A stretch of 64,000 nucleotides of DNA. It comes from Thermoplasmata archaeon (GTDB taxonomy: Archaea > Thermoplasmatota > Thermoplasmata > Lutacidiplasmatales > UBA184). Position 1 is the first letter of the stretch, and each line of letters begins with the position of its first letter. The stretch is taken from positions 78,193-142,192 of the forward strand of contig JAKAWX010000006.1 in the NCBI GenBank assembly GCA_021816865.1. Reading direction: 5' to 3'. Both the position numbers and the translations under genes were made by a program. The notes beneath the pieces are model-generated. The model ran no database searches, was not told where the DNA came from, and worked only from the letters and a program-made list of their open reading frames with translations. Below are positions 34,432 to 43,298 of this stretch, in pieces.

Positions 34432-36639
34432 TCAGTGGGGCTTAACGGCTCGGGCCACCCGCTCGGGAGTGAGGGGAAGCTCGGTGACGTGGCCGCCGCC
34501 CGCGGCCCGGACCGCGGAGGCGATTGCGGCGGGCACGGGGATGATCGGGGGCTCCCCGAGACCCTTCGCGCCGAACGGTCCCGCGCCGGCATGCCCCGAG
34601 ACGAACGTCACCTCGAGGGGCGGCACCTCGCCGAGCGTGGGGATCCGGTAGTCGACCAGGCCCGCATTCTCGAGACGAGCGTCGTCCGACCAGATCGCCT
34701 CCTCGGTGAGCGCGGTGCCGATCCCCATCGCCACCCCGCCCTCGACCTGGGCGCGGGCACTGGCCGCGTCGACGACCGTCCCGACGTCGTGGAACGCCGC
34801 GTAGCGCACGAGGCGCACGGTCCCGGTCTCCGGGTCGACCGCGACCTCGGCGACGTGCGCCGCGCCGGTGAAATCGGTGTACGCGTAGAACGTTCCGTCG
34901 AGCACGAGGCTCTCGTCGATCGTTCCGCCGCGACCGTAGTGCTTTCCCTCCGCCTCGAGCCCGCCGGCCTCGCGCTCCGCGTCGGTGAGGAGCTCGGCGA
35001 TCGGTCGCTCGGTCGACCCGACGCGGACGACGATCTCGTCGTTCTCGACCGCGAGCGTCGGAGGACCCGCCCCGCCGACGCGCTCGGCGAGCCTTCCGAG
35101 CAGCGTGACGAGCGCCTCGTCGACGGCCCGGCCGAGGGCCCCGACCGTTCGGCTCCCGAAGACGCCCGAGTCGAACGGTGCGTGGGCGGTGTCCTCGTAC
35201 GCGACCCGGATCCGCTCGCGCGGCAGGCCGCTGCGGCGCTCGGCGACCGCCGCGAGCCCGACGATCACGCTCCCGCTCCCGATCTCGCGCTCTCCCTGGA
35301 CGATCGTGAGGTCGGTCGGCGAGAGCCGGAGGCGGGCCTCGCCGCCGGCGCCGGTGCCGGTCGACCAGAAGCCCACGCCGACGCCGACCCCGTGGCCCGG
35401 CGGGGCCTCGCGCGTCCACCGGGCGGCGGTCTCGCGGGCGCGCCCGAGCGCCTCGCCGAGCCCGAACGGGAGGACGCGCTGGCCGAACGGCGTCGAGTCC
35501 CCTTCGCGCCAGAGGTGGTCGGACTTGAAGGCGAGCGGGTCGACCCCGAGCCGATGCGCGACCTCCTCGAGGTGCGACTCGACCGCGAACGCGCACTGGG
35601 GCGCGAACGGAGCCCGATGGGGACCGAACGGCGGCTTGTTCGTCCGCACGGCGTATCCCTCGACCTCGAACGCCGGGGTCCGGTACGGCCCGAGCAGGAA
35701 CCCGATCGAGTAGCCGGTCGCGAAGTCGCGGCCGGGAAGCGACGTGCCGACGTCGAGAAGGAGACGGACCCGTCGCGCGGAGATCTGCCCGCTGCGCACC
35801 GCGGTCTCGAGGCGGACGACCGAGGGCAGCGTGGTGCGTCCGAGGAGGAACTCCTCCCGGTACGTGAGCGCGAGGCGGACGGGGCGCCTCGCCTCGCGCG
35901 AGAGGAGGAGGGCGTACGGCTCGAGGAGCGAAGCCCCCTTCCCGCCGAAGCCGCCACCGACCCAAGTACCGTCGACGACGATCGAGGATTCGGGAACTCC
36001 GAGGATCGACGCGGTGTCCTCCCGGACGCCGAACGGGCTCTGCGTCGACGTGTGGACCGTCCAACGGTCGTCGCGCACGTCGGCGACGCACGCGTGCGGC
36101 TCGAGCGCGACCTGGTGGACGCTCGCCGTGCGGTACGTCTCCCGGACGACGAGCTCCGCCTCCCGGAACGCCGCCTCGACGTCCCCCTTGCGGGCGCGGA
36201 CGTGGGCCGCGACGTGCGGCGATCGGCCTGCCTCGGACCCGGGCCAGTCAGGAAAGATGCTCTCGAGGCTCGCGAGCGCCTCGAGCTCGTCGACCGCGAC
36301 CGTCACGGCGCGGGCCGCCGCGCGCGCCCGCTCGAGCGTCGGGGCCGCGACCGCCGCCACCGGCTGGTGGCGATAGGTGACCGCGTCGCGGGGGAACGCG
36401 GGCCGTTCGGCGTCGCCCGAGAGCCCACCGGTGAGCCGGGCGAGGTCGGCGTGGCCGACCGCTACGACCCCCTCGAGCGCCCGGGCGCCGGCGAGGTCGA
36501 CCGAGCGGATCCGACCGTGCGCGACCGGCGCGAGCACGAGCGCGCCCCAGAGCATCCCCGGAAGCTCGAGGTCGGTGGCGAACACCGCCCGTCCCGCGGC
36601 CTTGAGCGCCGCGTCGGGGCGCGGGGGCGCAACGCTCAC
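34432..36639 (-). CDS. Xanthine dehydrogenase-family molybdenum hydroxylase, large (Mo) subunit
   Basis: This 735-residue subunit binds the molybdopterin cofactor. It shows LPGMLWGALVLAPVAHGRI at the N-terminus, the glycine loop TWVGGGFGGKG, the QPFGV-like STQSPFGVREDTA region, and the C-terminal active-site motif FGAKGLGEPP, with the catalytic Glu that deprotonates the Mo-OH. It is last in a unit of FAD, iron-sulfur and Mo subunits with 4-base overlaps. Substrate (xanthine, an aldehyde or another N-heterocycle) cannot be told from sequence alone. The AYRC(S/A)FR motif of aerobic CO dehydrogenase is absent. Confidence 0.9.
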   Translation of the reverse strand: MSVAPPRPDAALKAAGRAVFATDLELPGMLWGALVLAPVAHGRIRSVDLAGARALEGVVAVGHADLARLTGGLSGDAERPAFPRDAVTYRHQPVAAVAAPTLERARAAARAVTVAVDELEALASLESIFPDWPGSEAGRSPHVAAHVRARKGDVEAAFREAELVVRETYRTASVHQVALEPHACVADVRDDRWTVHTSTQSPFGVREDTASILGVPESSIVVDGTWVGGGFGGKGASLLEPYALLLSREARRPVRLALTYREEFLLGRTTLPSVVRLETAVRSGQISARRVRLLLDVGTSLPGRDFATGYSIGFLLGPYRTPAFEVEGYAVRTNKPPFGPHRAPFAPQCAFAVESHLEEVAHRLGVDPLAFKSDHLWREGDSTPFGQRVLPFGLGEALGRARETAARWTREAPPGHGVGVGVGFWSTGTGAGGEARLRLSPTDLTIVQGEREIGSGSVIVGLAAVAERRSGLPRERIRVAYEDTAHAPFDSGVFGSRTVGALGRAVDEALVTLLGRLAERVGGAGPPTLAVENDEIVVRVGSTERPIAELLTDAEREAGGLEAEGKHYGRGGTIDESLVLDGTFYAYTDFTGAAHVAEVAVDPETGTVRLVRYAAFHDVGTVVDAASARAQVEGGVAMGIGTALTEEAIWSDDARLENAGLVDYRIPTLGEVPPLEVTFVSGHAGAGPFGAKGLGEPPIIPVPAAIASAVRAAGGGHVTELPLTPERVARAVKPH
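34441..34447 (-). promoter_or_regulatory. TATA-like box of the purP-gcvT unit
   Basis: CGTTAAG on the minus strand lies 25 to 31 bases ahead of the purP ATG, just inside the end of the molybdenum hydroxylase gene. The spacing suits a leaderless transcript. Confidence 0.45.
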
Positions 36640-37112
36640 GGACGCTCCTGTCGAGCGAGCGCGGCGGCGCGAACGATCGCGGCGTATCCCGTGCACCGGC
36701 AGAGGTTCCCCCCGAGGTCCTCGAGGAGCTCGTCGAACGACGAGGCCCGCTCGCGTTCCGCGAGAAGCCCGGTGAGCGCCATCACGAACCCGGGCGTGCA
36801 GTAGCCGCACTGGAGCGCGCCGGTCCGCTCGAACGCCGAGCGGACGGTCCGGCCGAGCGGGTCGACATCGATCCCTTCGATCGTCGTCACCGAGCGCCCG
36901 GCGAGCTCGTGCGCGAGCGCGAGGCAGGAGAGCGTGCTCTGGCGGTCGACGAGGACCGTGCACGCGCCGCACCCGCCGGTCCGACACCCCTCCTTCGTTC
37001 CGCGGAGCCCGAGGCGCCAACGCAGGGTGTCGAGGAGGCGCTCGTCGCTCGGTACGCCGTCGAGGACGACCTCACGGCCGTTGACCGAGAGCCGCAGGGA
37101 CCCGTCGCTCAT
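36636..37112 (-). CDS. Molybdenum hydroxylase, [2Fe-2S] subunit
   Basis: This 158-residue subunit holds two [2Fe-2S] clusters. The plant-type one is in KEGCRTGGCGACTVLVD with its fourth Cys in LSCLALA. The second is in QCGYCTPGFVMALTGLL and NLCRCTGY. It passes electrons from the Mo site to the FAD subunit. Both of its junctions are 4-base overlaps (ATGA and GTGA). The length is normal. Confidence 0.95.
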   Translation of the reverse strand: MSDGSLRLSVNGREVVLDGVPSDERLLDTLRWRLGLRGTKEGCRTGGCGACTVLVDRQSTLSCLALAHELAGRSVTTIEGIDVDPLGRTVRSAFERTGALQCGYCTPGFVMALTGLLAERERASSFDELLEDLGGNLCRCTGYAAIVRAAALARQERP

Positions 37113-37957
37113 GGGGCCCTCGGCGACGGAACGGCCGCCCTGACGGCCCGGACGAACAGCGGGCGGACGAGCTGGCGGCGGTACTCTTCCGACGCCCGAC
37201 GGTCGGCGACGATCGGCGCGTTTCGCGCGAGGAGAGCGGCCGCGCGAGCGAGCGACGCGTCGGTCGGGTACGGGGCGTCGAGCTCGGCCTCCGCGGGCGG
37301 AAGGCGGACCGGTCGGGGCGGAAAGCCGGCGATCGCGACCCTCCACCTCCCGTCGGTCGGGGAAAGCGCGACCGCGACCGCGAGGTGGGAGATGTCGTGG
37401 AACGGGCGCACGCGCTGCCAGAGGTAGGCCGACGGCCGGGCCTCAGGGAACCGGACCGAGCGGATCAGCTCCGCCGGGCCCCGGGCGGTCTTCCGCGACC
37501 CCTCGATGAACCGGTCGACGGAGACGGTGCGCTCGCCCTCGGGGCCGACGAGGTCGACCTCCGCGTCGAGCGCGAGGAGCATCGGCACGAGGTCCGAGGC
37601 GGGCGCGGCGCGGCCGAGGTTCCCGCCGAGCGTGGCGCGGTGGCGCAGCGCGACGCTCCCGACCGCCCGCACGGCATGGTAGAGCCCGGGGAGGCGGAGG
37701 CGCACGTCGGGGTCGTTCTCGAGGCTTCTCAGCGGAAGCGTGCTCCCGACCGTCAGGGTCGCGCCGCTCCATTCGAGCGTGCGCCACGGCAACCGGCGCA
37801 AGGAGAGGACGGTCCGCGGCCGGGTGCGCTGGGCCTCGATGTCGAAGAGGAGGTCCGTCCCGCCGGCGAGCACCGCGACCTCCTCACCGGGTCCTTCGCG
37901 AAGGCGGGCGATCGCCTCCTCGGGCGTCGCGGGCGTGACGAGGGCGAACGGAGCCAT
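37109..37957 (-). CDS. Molybdenum hydroxylase, FAD-binding subunit
   Basis: This 282-residue subunit (CoxM/XdhB type) has the FAD-binding VLAGGTDLLF loop near residue 35 and VGSVALRHRATLGGNLGRAAPASDLVPMLLAL, the second FAD loop. It accepts electrons from the iron-sulfur subunit and gives them to NAD or oxygen. It heads the three-gene unit. It diverges from a winged-helix regulator gene across about 100 bases, so that protein may control it. Confidence 0.93.
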   Translation of the reverse strand: MAPFALVTPATPEEAIARLREGPGEEVAVLAGGTDLLFDIEAQRTRPRTVLSLRRLPWRTLEWSGATLTVGSTLPLRSLENDPDVRLRLPGLYHAVRAVGSVALRHRATLGGNLGRAAPASDLVPMLLALDAEVDLVGPEGERTVSVDRFIEGSRKTARGPAELIRSVRFPEARPSAYLWQRVRPFHDISHLAVAVALSPTDGRWRVAIAGFPPRPVRLPPAEAELDAPYPTDASLARAAALLARNAPIVADRRASEEYRRQLVRPLFVRAVRAAVPSPRAP

Positions 37958-38060
37958 GAACGGGACGTTAGCGCACCGTCGGGGGATAGCGTTTCGCGCC
38001 GGAGTCGCGCGGGCGGCGACCTCTTTTTTATCCGAGGAGAGGCTCTGGCAAGCGAGCGGC

Positions 38061-38576
38061 ATGCCATTCGAACTCGCGTTGCGTTACGCGACGCCTCTCA
38101 CCCCGATCGCGGACCTCGACGAGGTCCTCCGGGAGTTCCTCCGCCTCGTGGGGTACCTGCCCGAGGGCGAGGAGGGGCGCGGCTCGGAGGGGCCGGTCGC
38201 GCAGAGCCTCGCCTACCGGCTCGTCCACGACTGCTTTCTGAGGGACACGGCGCGGCCGTGGTACGTCGAGGAGCTGACGGCGGTGCTTCGCACCTCGAAG
38301 CCGACCGTCTATCGGCACATCAACAAGCTCAAGGCGCTCGACCTCCTCGAGGAGGTCGGAGGAGCTGCCGATGGGAAGGGCCGCAAGGGCTACCGCCTGC
38401 GCTACGGGAACCTCGCGCGCGCGTGGGACTTCACCGAGGCGAACGCCCAGAACGCGCTCCGACGGTACCGGGAGACGGTGAATCACTTGCAGACGTTGAT
38501 AGAGAAGAGGGCGAGCGAGCCTGCGACGAAGGTCGTCCCGAGCCCGCGCGTGGTCCGCGGCGCGGGGGCGCGATGA
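38061..38576 (+). CDS. Winged-helix DNA-binding protein
   Basis: This 171-residue protein has a helix-turn-helix WYVEELTAVLRTSKPTVYRHINKL (about residues 73-96). A wing with KGRKGYRLRYG follows, then a C-terminal helix that may dimerise. It is divergent from the molybdenum hydroxylase operon and is followed, with a 4-base overlap, by a 101-residue protein. A TTTTTTAT patch at 38022-38029 is its probable promoter element. Local or global regulation cannot be told. Confidence 0.8.
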   Translation: MPFELALRYATPLTPIADLDEVLREFLRLVGYLPEGEEGRGSEGPVAQSLAYRLVHDCFLRDTARPWYVEELTAVLRTSKPTVYRHINKLKALDLLEEVGGAADGKGRKGYRLRYGNLARAWDFTEANAQNALRRYRETVNHLQTLIEKRASEPATKVVPSPRVVRGAGAR

Positions 38577-38878
38577 CCGCGGCGGGTCCCGCGGCGAAAC
38601 GGCCGCCGATCGCGCTCACGCCCGGGTCGCAGATCCGCGTCCGCTCCGCCGGGCCCGACGACGAGGCGATCGTGTCGACCGGCGTCTTCCGCGGCCTCGT
38701 CTCGATCGGCGGCGACAACGCGCTCGCGGTCGAGCTCGACGGCTCGGACGGCGACGAGAAGGGCCGCATCCGGATCGTCCCCGTTCCCGCGCTCCTCGCG
38801 ATCGACATCCTCGAGGCCGCGAAGGCCGAAGAGGAGAAGCGGAACGAGCCCTCGCAGGCGCCCGGTTACTTCCGCTAG
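38573..38878 (+). CDS. Unrecognised 101-residue beta-rich protein
   Basis: This protein starts with an ATG overlapping the stop of the winged-helix gene (ATGA). The central part alternates short strands (SQIRVRSAG, AIVSTGVFRGLVSIG, NALAVELDG, GRIRIVPVPALLAIDIL) in a pattern like a small beta barrel, perhaps Sm-like, with a charged C-terminal tail. I recognise no named family. It may work with the regulator it overlaps. It ends just before the tRNA-Arg gene, which is on the other strand. Confidence 0.7.
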   Translation: MTAAGPAAKRPPIALTPGSQIRVRSAGPDDEAIVSTGVFRGLVSIGGDNALAVELDGSDGDEKGRIRIVPVPALLAIDILEAAKAEEEKRNEPSQAPGYFR

Positions 38879-38892
38879 CGTCGGACCGGGCA

Positions 38893-38993
38893 CGGGCTTG
38901 CTGGGAGTTCCGCCGCGGGTCGTGTCCGCGATTTCGAACCCAGGTCGTTGGCTTCGAAGGCCAACAGGATAGTCCAGACTACCCCACAAGCCC
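38893..38993 (-). tRNA. tRNA-Arg(UCG) with an apparent 26-base intron in the T-loop
   Basis: Read on minus, a 7-bp acceptor stem GGGCTTG/CAAGCCC encloses a D-arm and an anticodon arm TTGGC-CTTCGAA-GCCAA with anticodon TCG. A 4-base variable loop follows, then a T-stem CTGGG/CCCAG. The T-loop is interrupted: TTCGAA is followed by 26 extra bases (38907-38932) before the closing T and the second T-stem half. Removing them gives the standard loop TTCGAAT and a 75-base tRNA. The discriminator is G and CCA is not encoded. A20 in the D-loop and G73 fit arginine identity. Confidence 0.85.
38907..38932 (-). other. Candidate non-canonical tRNA intron (about position 59/60)
   Basis: The insert folds into CGCGG-loop-CCGCG. 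Its last four bases (GAAC) can pair with exon bases GTTC, giving a relaxed bulge-helix-bulge shape with splice points near A59 and the closing T. The exact cut could move by one base because neighbouring choices also leave a 7-base loop. Confidence 0.65.
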
Positions 38994-39077
38994 GCGACCG
39001 GCGCTACGCGAGCGGGCCTATTTGGTCGTTCCGAGGCCCGGAACCGTCCGCGACCTTCCCGGAGCCGTCCCGGGCGC

Positions 39078-42000
39078 CTACGGGGCCGTCGCGGCGGGAT
39101 CCGGCCGGAACCGGTCGAGGGTCGTCTGCGCGGTGGAGCCCGGGAAGAGCGTCGCGATCGAGTCGGAGAGGAGCTGGATGCGCTGGCGGACGTACGGCGT
39201 GATCCCGTCGATCTCGCCGAGGCGCTGGGCGAGCGGGAGGTACTTGCGGACCGACGCTTCGTAGACGGTGGAGAGGAGCTCGCCCTCGCACCGGCCCCCG
39301 CCCGGACGCTCGGCTCCGCACCGGCCCGAGAGCGGCGGTCGCCGGTGGGAGGTGGCGCACTCCTTGCAACGGAAGCGTTGGGTCGCGAAGCTCTTCAGGT
39401 TGCCCATCACGTCCGGCAAGAAGTGGGCGTTCAGCACGAGCGTGACCGCCTGCGCGACGTCGACCGCCCGGATCTGCGTCGCGAGGACGACGGAGCGCTC
39501 GACCATGTCGGTCATCGACCGGCCGTCCCGGTACGCGGAACGGACCGGACCCCCCGCGATGTGGGCGGTGTCGTGGCTGAACCCGTACCCCGAGAGCGCC
39601 GCCGGCCCGCCGAGGCGGTGGCCGACCAGGTCGAGGAGCGGCTCGACCTCCTTCGCCGGTCGTCGCGCCGCCGCGGCGCGGTAGAGCGCGAGCGGGTACC
39701 GGGCCGACACATCGACGTTGTGCGCCTCCTTGTCGACCTCGGTCGCCTCGAGGCGGGTCGTGAGGACGAGCGGCTTGTCCATGAGCGCGCCGCGGCTCTC
39801 GGGCAGGTACGCGCGCGAGAAGTTGAGGAGGGCGTCGAGGAGCAGCGTCACCGAATCCTCGTCCCCGTCGCAGTTCCGGCGCTTTGCGGCGTGAAAGACG
39901 GGGACGGCGAAGCACGCCTCGGCTTCGGTGAACCCGAGGAGGCGTCCCGCGACGCCGCCCGACGTGTGGGGGGCGAGCGCGACCACGAGGTGACCGACCA
40001 GGTCCGCGGGCCGCTCGGCGCGGTAGAACGGGTCGAGGTTGTACAGGCGCACGAGCTCGTCGTCGACGAACTGGGCGAGGTGGGTGAGGTACTCCCCGCA
40101 CGAGCGCGCGACGATCAGGTCCTGGGGGGCGAGCTCGACGAGCTGGTCGCTCCCGACGAGCGGGGCCCCGGTCCAATCGCGGTCGTAGCCGAGGCGGCGA
40201 AGCGTCTCGAGGTCGGTCCCGATCTCGCTCGGCCGGAAGTGGGTGAGGGGAAGGTCGGTGAGGTCGAAGCGGGCCGTGCCGTCCTGGTAGACCGAGACGG
40301 AGTGGGACGCCCGCAGGATCCCCTTCTCGATCGGCTCGGGGACCTTCCCGGGCGACGTGAGCCCCTTGACGCCCTTCACGACCGGCACTTTTCCGAGGTG
40401 CAGGCGCGACAGGGCGTCGCTCCACAGGCGCGCGACGGGGAGCGGCTCCCGGGTCACCGTGCCCGTCGGCTCGGTGTGGGACCCGCAGGGGCACCGCATC
40501 CAGACGGTCGTCCGGTGGCACGCCGGGCACGCGCGCACGCCGAGGTCGACCGGCGTTCCCTCGCGCATCGTGCGCCGCGCCGCCTCGGGCAGGGAGCGGG
40601 TCGGACCGCCGGCCGCCCCGACGGGGAAGAGGCCGTGGACGTTCGGCTGCATCGTCCGCTGGTACGCCTTCTCCGGGCGGCCGACGCGGCCTCCGACCCG
40701 GGAGGGTCCGCGCGCGCGGACGGGGACGCCCGAGAGCCGACTGACGTACTCGAGCGGGTCGGACTCGGCCGGGTCGAGCGCCGCCCGCCGCACCAGCGCC
40801 GTGCCGTCGACGTCAAGCCCGAGCCCACCGGCGAGCGCGGCGCTCGGGTCCGGCTCGCCCCGCAGGCGGTCCGGCGCGGTCGGTGCGAAGAGGAAACCGA
40901 GCCGCACAAGCGTCTCGCGCCACGAGGGGTCGGCGGGGAGCTCGAGGGCTCCCGAGACGAAGCGACCGGTCCGCTCGACGAACTCCGAGAGCGCCCGGAT
41001 CTCGGTGCTCGAGAGGTCGTGCCAGAACAGGAGCCAGCGGGGAGCGAGCGGGACGCCGTACCGTCGCGAGAGGTCGACCGCGTCGGCGTAGGAGAGGTCC
41101 GCCGCCGCGGTCGCCGGGTCCACGCCCGCCTCCGAGAGCTCGGCGGAGTGCCAATCGGGGGCGTAGGCCCCCGGGACCAGCGCCCGGTTGTTCTCGAGGA
41201 ACTCCCCGAACGAGACGAGGATCTCCCCCAGGTCGACGATCCGACGGACCCGGGGCCGCAGCGCCTCGGCCCGCTCGGCATCGTGGACCGCGGTCACAGT
41301 GCCGTCGTCGAGCTCGACGATAGGGCCTTCGACCGTGTCGCATACGCCCATCGCCGTCGCCTTGCCGGGGTACTCGAGCTTCACCTGGGTGCCGATCGCG
41401 ACGAAGTGCTGGAGGATCACCATCGTCGCCGGATTGACGGCGCACGCGGCGAGCCCGGTCGTGCGCGCTCGGCCGTAGACGAGGCGGAAACCGCCCGGCT
41501 GGTTGGGATGGGCGAGTACGGGCCGACCGCCGACCGAGTCCTGAAGGTACTTCGGGGTGCGCGAGTCCTCCTCGTCGGTGGCGTGGTGGCCGAGCTCGGC
41601 GAGGAACTCCCAGCCGTCGAGGCCGAGCTTCTCCACGACCTTTCTCAGTTTCGCGGCCTTCTGACAGAGTCCCTCGGCGATCACGAGGCACGCCCCCCCG
41701 CGGATCCCGTTCGTCGGAACGCGGGGAAGATTACGGAAGGCGCTCACTTCGGCGTCGCCCTCGGTCGACTCGCCCGAGATCGCGACCGGAACGTTCCGGA
41801 CGACCAGCTCGACTTCCTCGGCCGTCGGGACGTACTGGAGGTGCTGATGGTACTTGTAGAGCGGGATCTCCTCCTTGTACCGTTCGACCTCCGCCGGTTC
41901 CGGGCGGAACCGGGCCAGACCGAGGTCGCGCCGCACGATGTCGGCGAGAAGGACGCTGAGCGCCTGGGCGGTGCCGCCGGCCGCGCGGATCGGACCGGCG

Positions 42001-42410
42001 TAGTAGAGCTCGATGTACGGCGCCCGGTCCGGCCCCTCCCGGATATGAACTTCGGCGAGACCCTCGAGCGGCGCGACGAGGATCCCCTCGGTCAGGATCG
42101 CGAGGCCGACCCGCAGCGCCGCGTCGACGCGGGGCGCGAGCTCGCGGCCGCGGGCGGGGTCGCTCGCGAGGCGACGGGCGATCGTGACGGCCACCTCCTC
42201 GCGCGGCATCCGGGCCGCGAGCGACCGGATCTCGTTCGAGATCCCCTCGATCCCGAGGTGGGCGAGGAGCTTCTCGACGCGCATCGCCATGTCCTGCGCC
42301 CTCGGGATCTCGGGGACGAGCTCGGGGTCGAGGCCCTCCCGGCGCGCGCGCTCGGCGACCGCGTACGCACGGTCGACCTCCGCCTCGAGCGTGCGAAAAT
42401 ACGATTCCAC
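39078..42410 (-). CDS. polC: DNA polymerase II (PolD) large subunit DP2
   Basis: This 1110-residue catalytic subunit of the archaeal replicative D-family polymerase has the N-terminal YIELYYAGPIRAAGGTAQAL region, EVERYKEEIPLYK, and VPTNGIRGGACLVIAEG. The catalytic double-psi barrel carries RRNCDGDEDSVTLLLDALLNF at about residue 842 onward, with the active-site acidic cluster in NCDGDED. Two zinc-binding regions follow the usual order: CPACHRTTVWMRCPC, and the C-terminal CKECATSH plus later Cys. No intein interrupts it. I chose the GTG at 42410, 24 bases after a CCTTAAGAC TATA-like box. Confidence 0.97.
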   Translation of the reverse strand: MESYFRTLEAEVDRAYAVAERARREGLDPELVPEIPRAQDMAMRVEKLLAHLGIEGISNEIRSLAARMPREEVAVTIARRLASDPARGRELAPRVDAALRVGLAILTEGILVAPLEGLAEVHIREGPDRAPYIELYYAGPIRAAGGTAQALSVLLADIVRRDLGLARFRPEPAEVERYKEEIPLYKYHQHLQYVPTAEEVELVVRNVPVAISGESTEGDAEVSAFRNLPRVPTNGIRGGACLVIAEGLCQKAAKLRKVVEKLGLDGWEFLAELGHHATDEEDSRTPKYLQDSVGGRPVLAHPNQPGGFRLVYGRARTTGLAACAVNPATMVILQHFVAIGTQVKLEYPGKATAMGVCDTVEGPIVELDDGTVTAVHDAERAEALRPRVRRIVDLGEILVSFGEFLENNRALVPGAYAPDWHSAELSEAGVDPATAAADLSYADAVDLSRRYGVPLAPRWLLFWHDLSSTEIRALSEFVERTGRFVSGALELPADPSWRETLVRLGFLFAPTAPDRLRGEPDPSAALAGGLGLDVDGTALVRRAALDPAESDPLEYVSRLSGVPVRARGPSRVGGRVGRPEKAYQRTMQPNVHGLFPVGAAGGPTRSLPEAARRTMREGTPVDLGVRACPACHRTTVWMRCPCGSHTEPTGTVTREPLPVARLWSDALSRLHLGKVPVVKGVKGLTSPGKVPEPIEKGILRASHSVSVYQDGTARFDLTDLPLTHFRPSEIGTDLETLRRLGYDRDWTGAPLVGSDQLVELAPQDLIVARSCGEYLTHLAQFVDDELVRLYNLDPFYRAERPADLVGHLVVALAPHTSGGVAGRLLGFTEAEACFAVPVFHAAKRRNCDGDEDSVTLLLDALLNFSRAYLPESRGALMDKPLVLTTRLEATEVDKEAHNVDVSARYPLALYRAAAARRPAKEVEPLLDLVGHRLGGPAALSGYGFSHDTAHIAGGPVRSAYRDGRSMTDMVERSVVLATQIRAVDVAQAVTLVLNAHFLPDVMGNLKSFATQRFRCKECATSHRRPPLSGRCGAERPGGGRCEGELLSTVYEASVRKYLPLAQRLGEIDGITPYVRQRIQLLSDSIATLFPGSTAQTTLDRFRPDPAATAP

Positions 42411-42433
42411 GGTCCGAGCGAGACCGTCCGAGG

Positions 42434-42442
42434 TCTTAAGGG
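42434..42442 (-). promoter_or_regulatory. TATA-like box of the DP2 gene
   Basis: CCTTAAGAC on the minus strand ends 24 bases before the GTG start, supporting a leaderless transcript and that start choice. Confidence 0.5.
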
Positions 42443-42553
42443 TCTGTCGAACCCGACGGCCGGTGCGGCGCGCGCGAGCTCGCTCGCGACGGGCCGGCCC
42501 GTACCCGATCGGTCGGCGGTGTGTGCCGTTGGGACCCCGCGAGCGGACGCACG

Positions 42554-43282
42554 CTATCCGTCTCCCCCGGCGCCCGGCCCGGCCGCGGGGAGAAGGTCCG
42601 CGAAGACGAAACCGTCCCGCTCCATGACCTCGCCGACCCGGACCGGCACCGCGTGCCCGAACATCGGACCGTCGCTCACGAAGGTGTGGAACTCCCCGCG
42701 TTCCCCGCACGGGTCGACGTCCGCCGGGAGCGCGGCGAGGAGCGACGCGTCGAACGGGCGACCCGCGAACGAGCGGTCGAGCTTCCGCGGGTCCACGCAC
42801 GCCAAGCGGGCGCGCACGCCGGCGTCGATCATCTCACGGGCGAGGGGTCCGGTCTTCCGGCCCCAGAGCGGGAAGAGACACTCCATACCGGCCTCGCGCA
42901 TGCGGCTCTCCCGGTACGCCCGCACCTCCTCGAGGAAGAGGTCGCCGAAGGCCACGCGACCGATCCCACGCCCCCGCAATTCGGCGAGGACCGCCCCCAT
43001 CTCTCGCTCGTAGACCTCGTTCGGGCACGGGTAGGGAAGGCGCACGCGGTAGAGCGGGAGGCCGGCGGCGTCGGCCTGACGTTCGAGCAGCTCCTCGCGG
43101 ACCCCGTGCATCGAGACCCGGGAGAACGCGTCGGTGACGGTCGTCAGGAGCCCGACGACGTCAACGTGGAATTCCCGACGCAGGACGTGAAGCGCGTACG
43201 CCGAGTCCTTCCCGCTGCTCCAGGAGAGCACGACCGGAGGCGATGAGCCCCGGGACGCGGGCGACTCCGTCGTCACGGTCAC
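42554..43282 (-). CDS. Dph6/DUF71-type ATP pyrophosphatase
   Basis: This 242-residue protein of the adenine nucleotide alpha-hydrolase superfamily has the PP-loop SWSSGKDSAYAL at about residues 20-31. The DUF71 family features VAFGDLFLEEVRAYRESRMREAGMECLFPLWG and GERGEFHTFV are present. The eukaryotic relative makes diphthamide on EF-2 (diphthine-ammonia ligase). Several archaeal paralogues exist, so a role in diphthamide synthesis is possible rather than shown. It lies about 140 bases ahead of the DP2 gene. Confidence 0.85.
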   Translation of the reverse strand: MTVTTESPASRGSSPPVVLSWSSGKDSAYALHVLRREFHVDVVGLLTTVTDAFSRVSMHGVREELLERQADAAGLPLYRVRLPYPCPNEVYEREMGAVLAELRGRGIGRVAFGDLFLEEVRAYRESRMREAGMECLFPLWGRKTGPLAREMIDAGVRARLACVDPRKLDRSFAGRPFDASLLAALPADVDPCGERGEFHTFVSDGPMFGHAVPVRVGEVMERDGFVFADLLPAAGPGAGGDG

Positions 43283-43298
43283 GACATCCCGGGAACCG

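Noticed and set aside
39078..42410. Intein within DP2
   Set aside because: DP2 genes often carry inteins, but the catalytic NCDGDED region and the rest are continuous at normal length.
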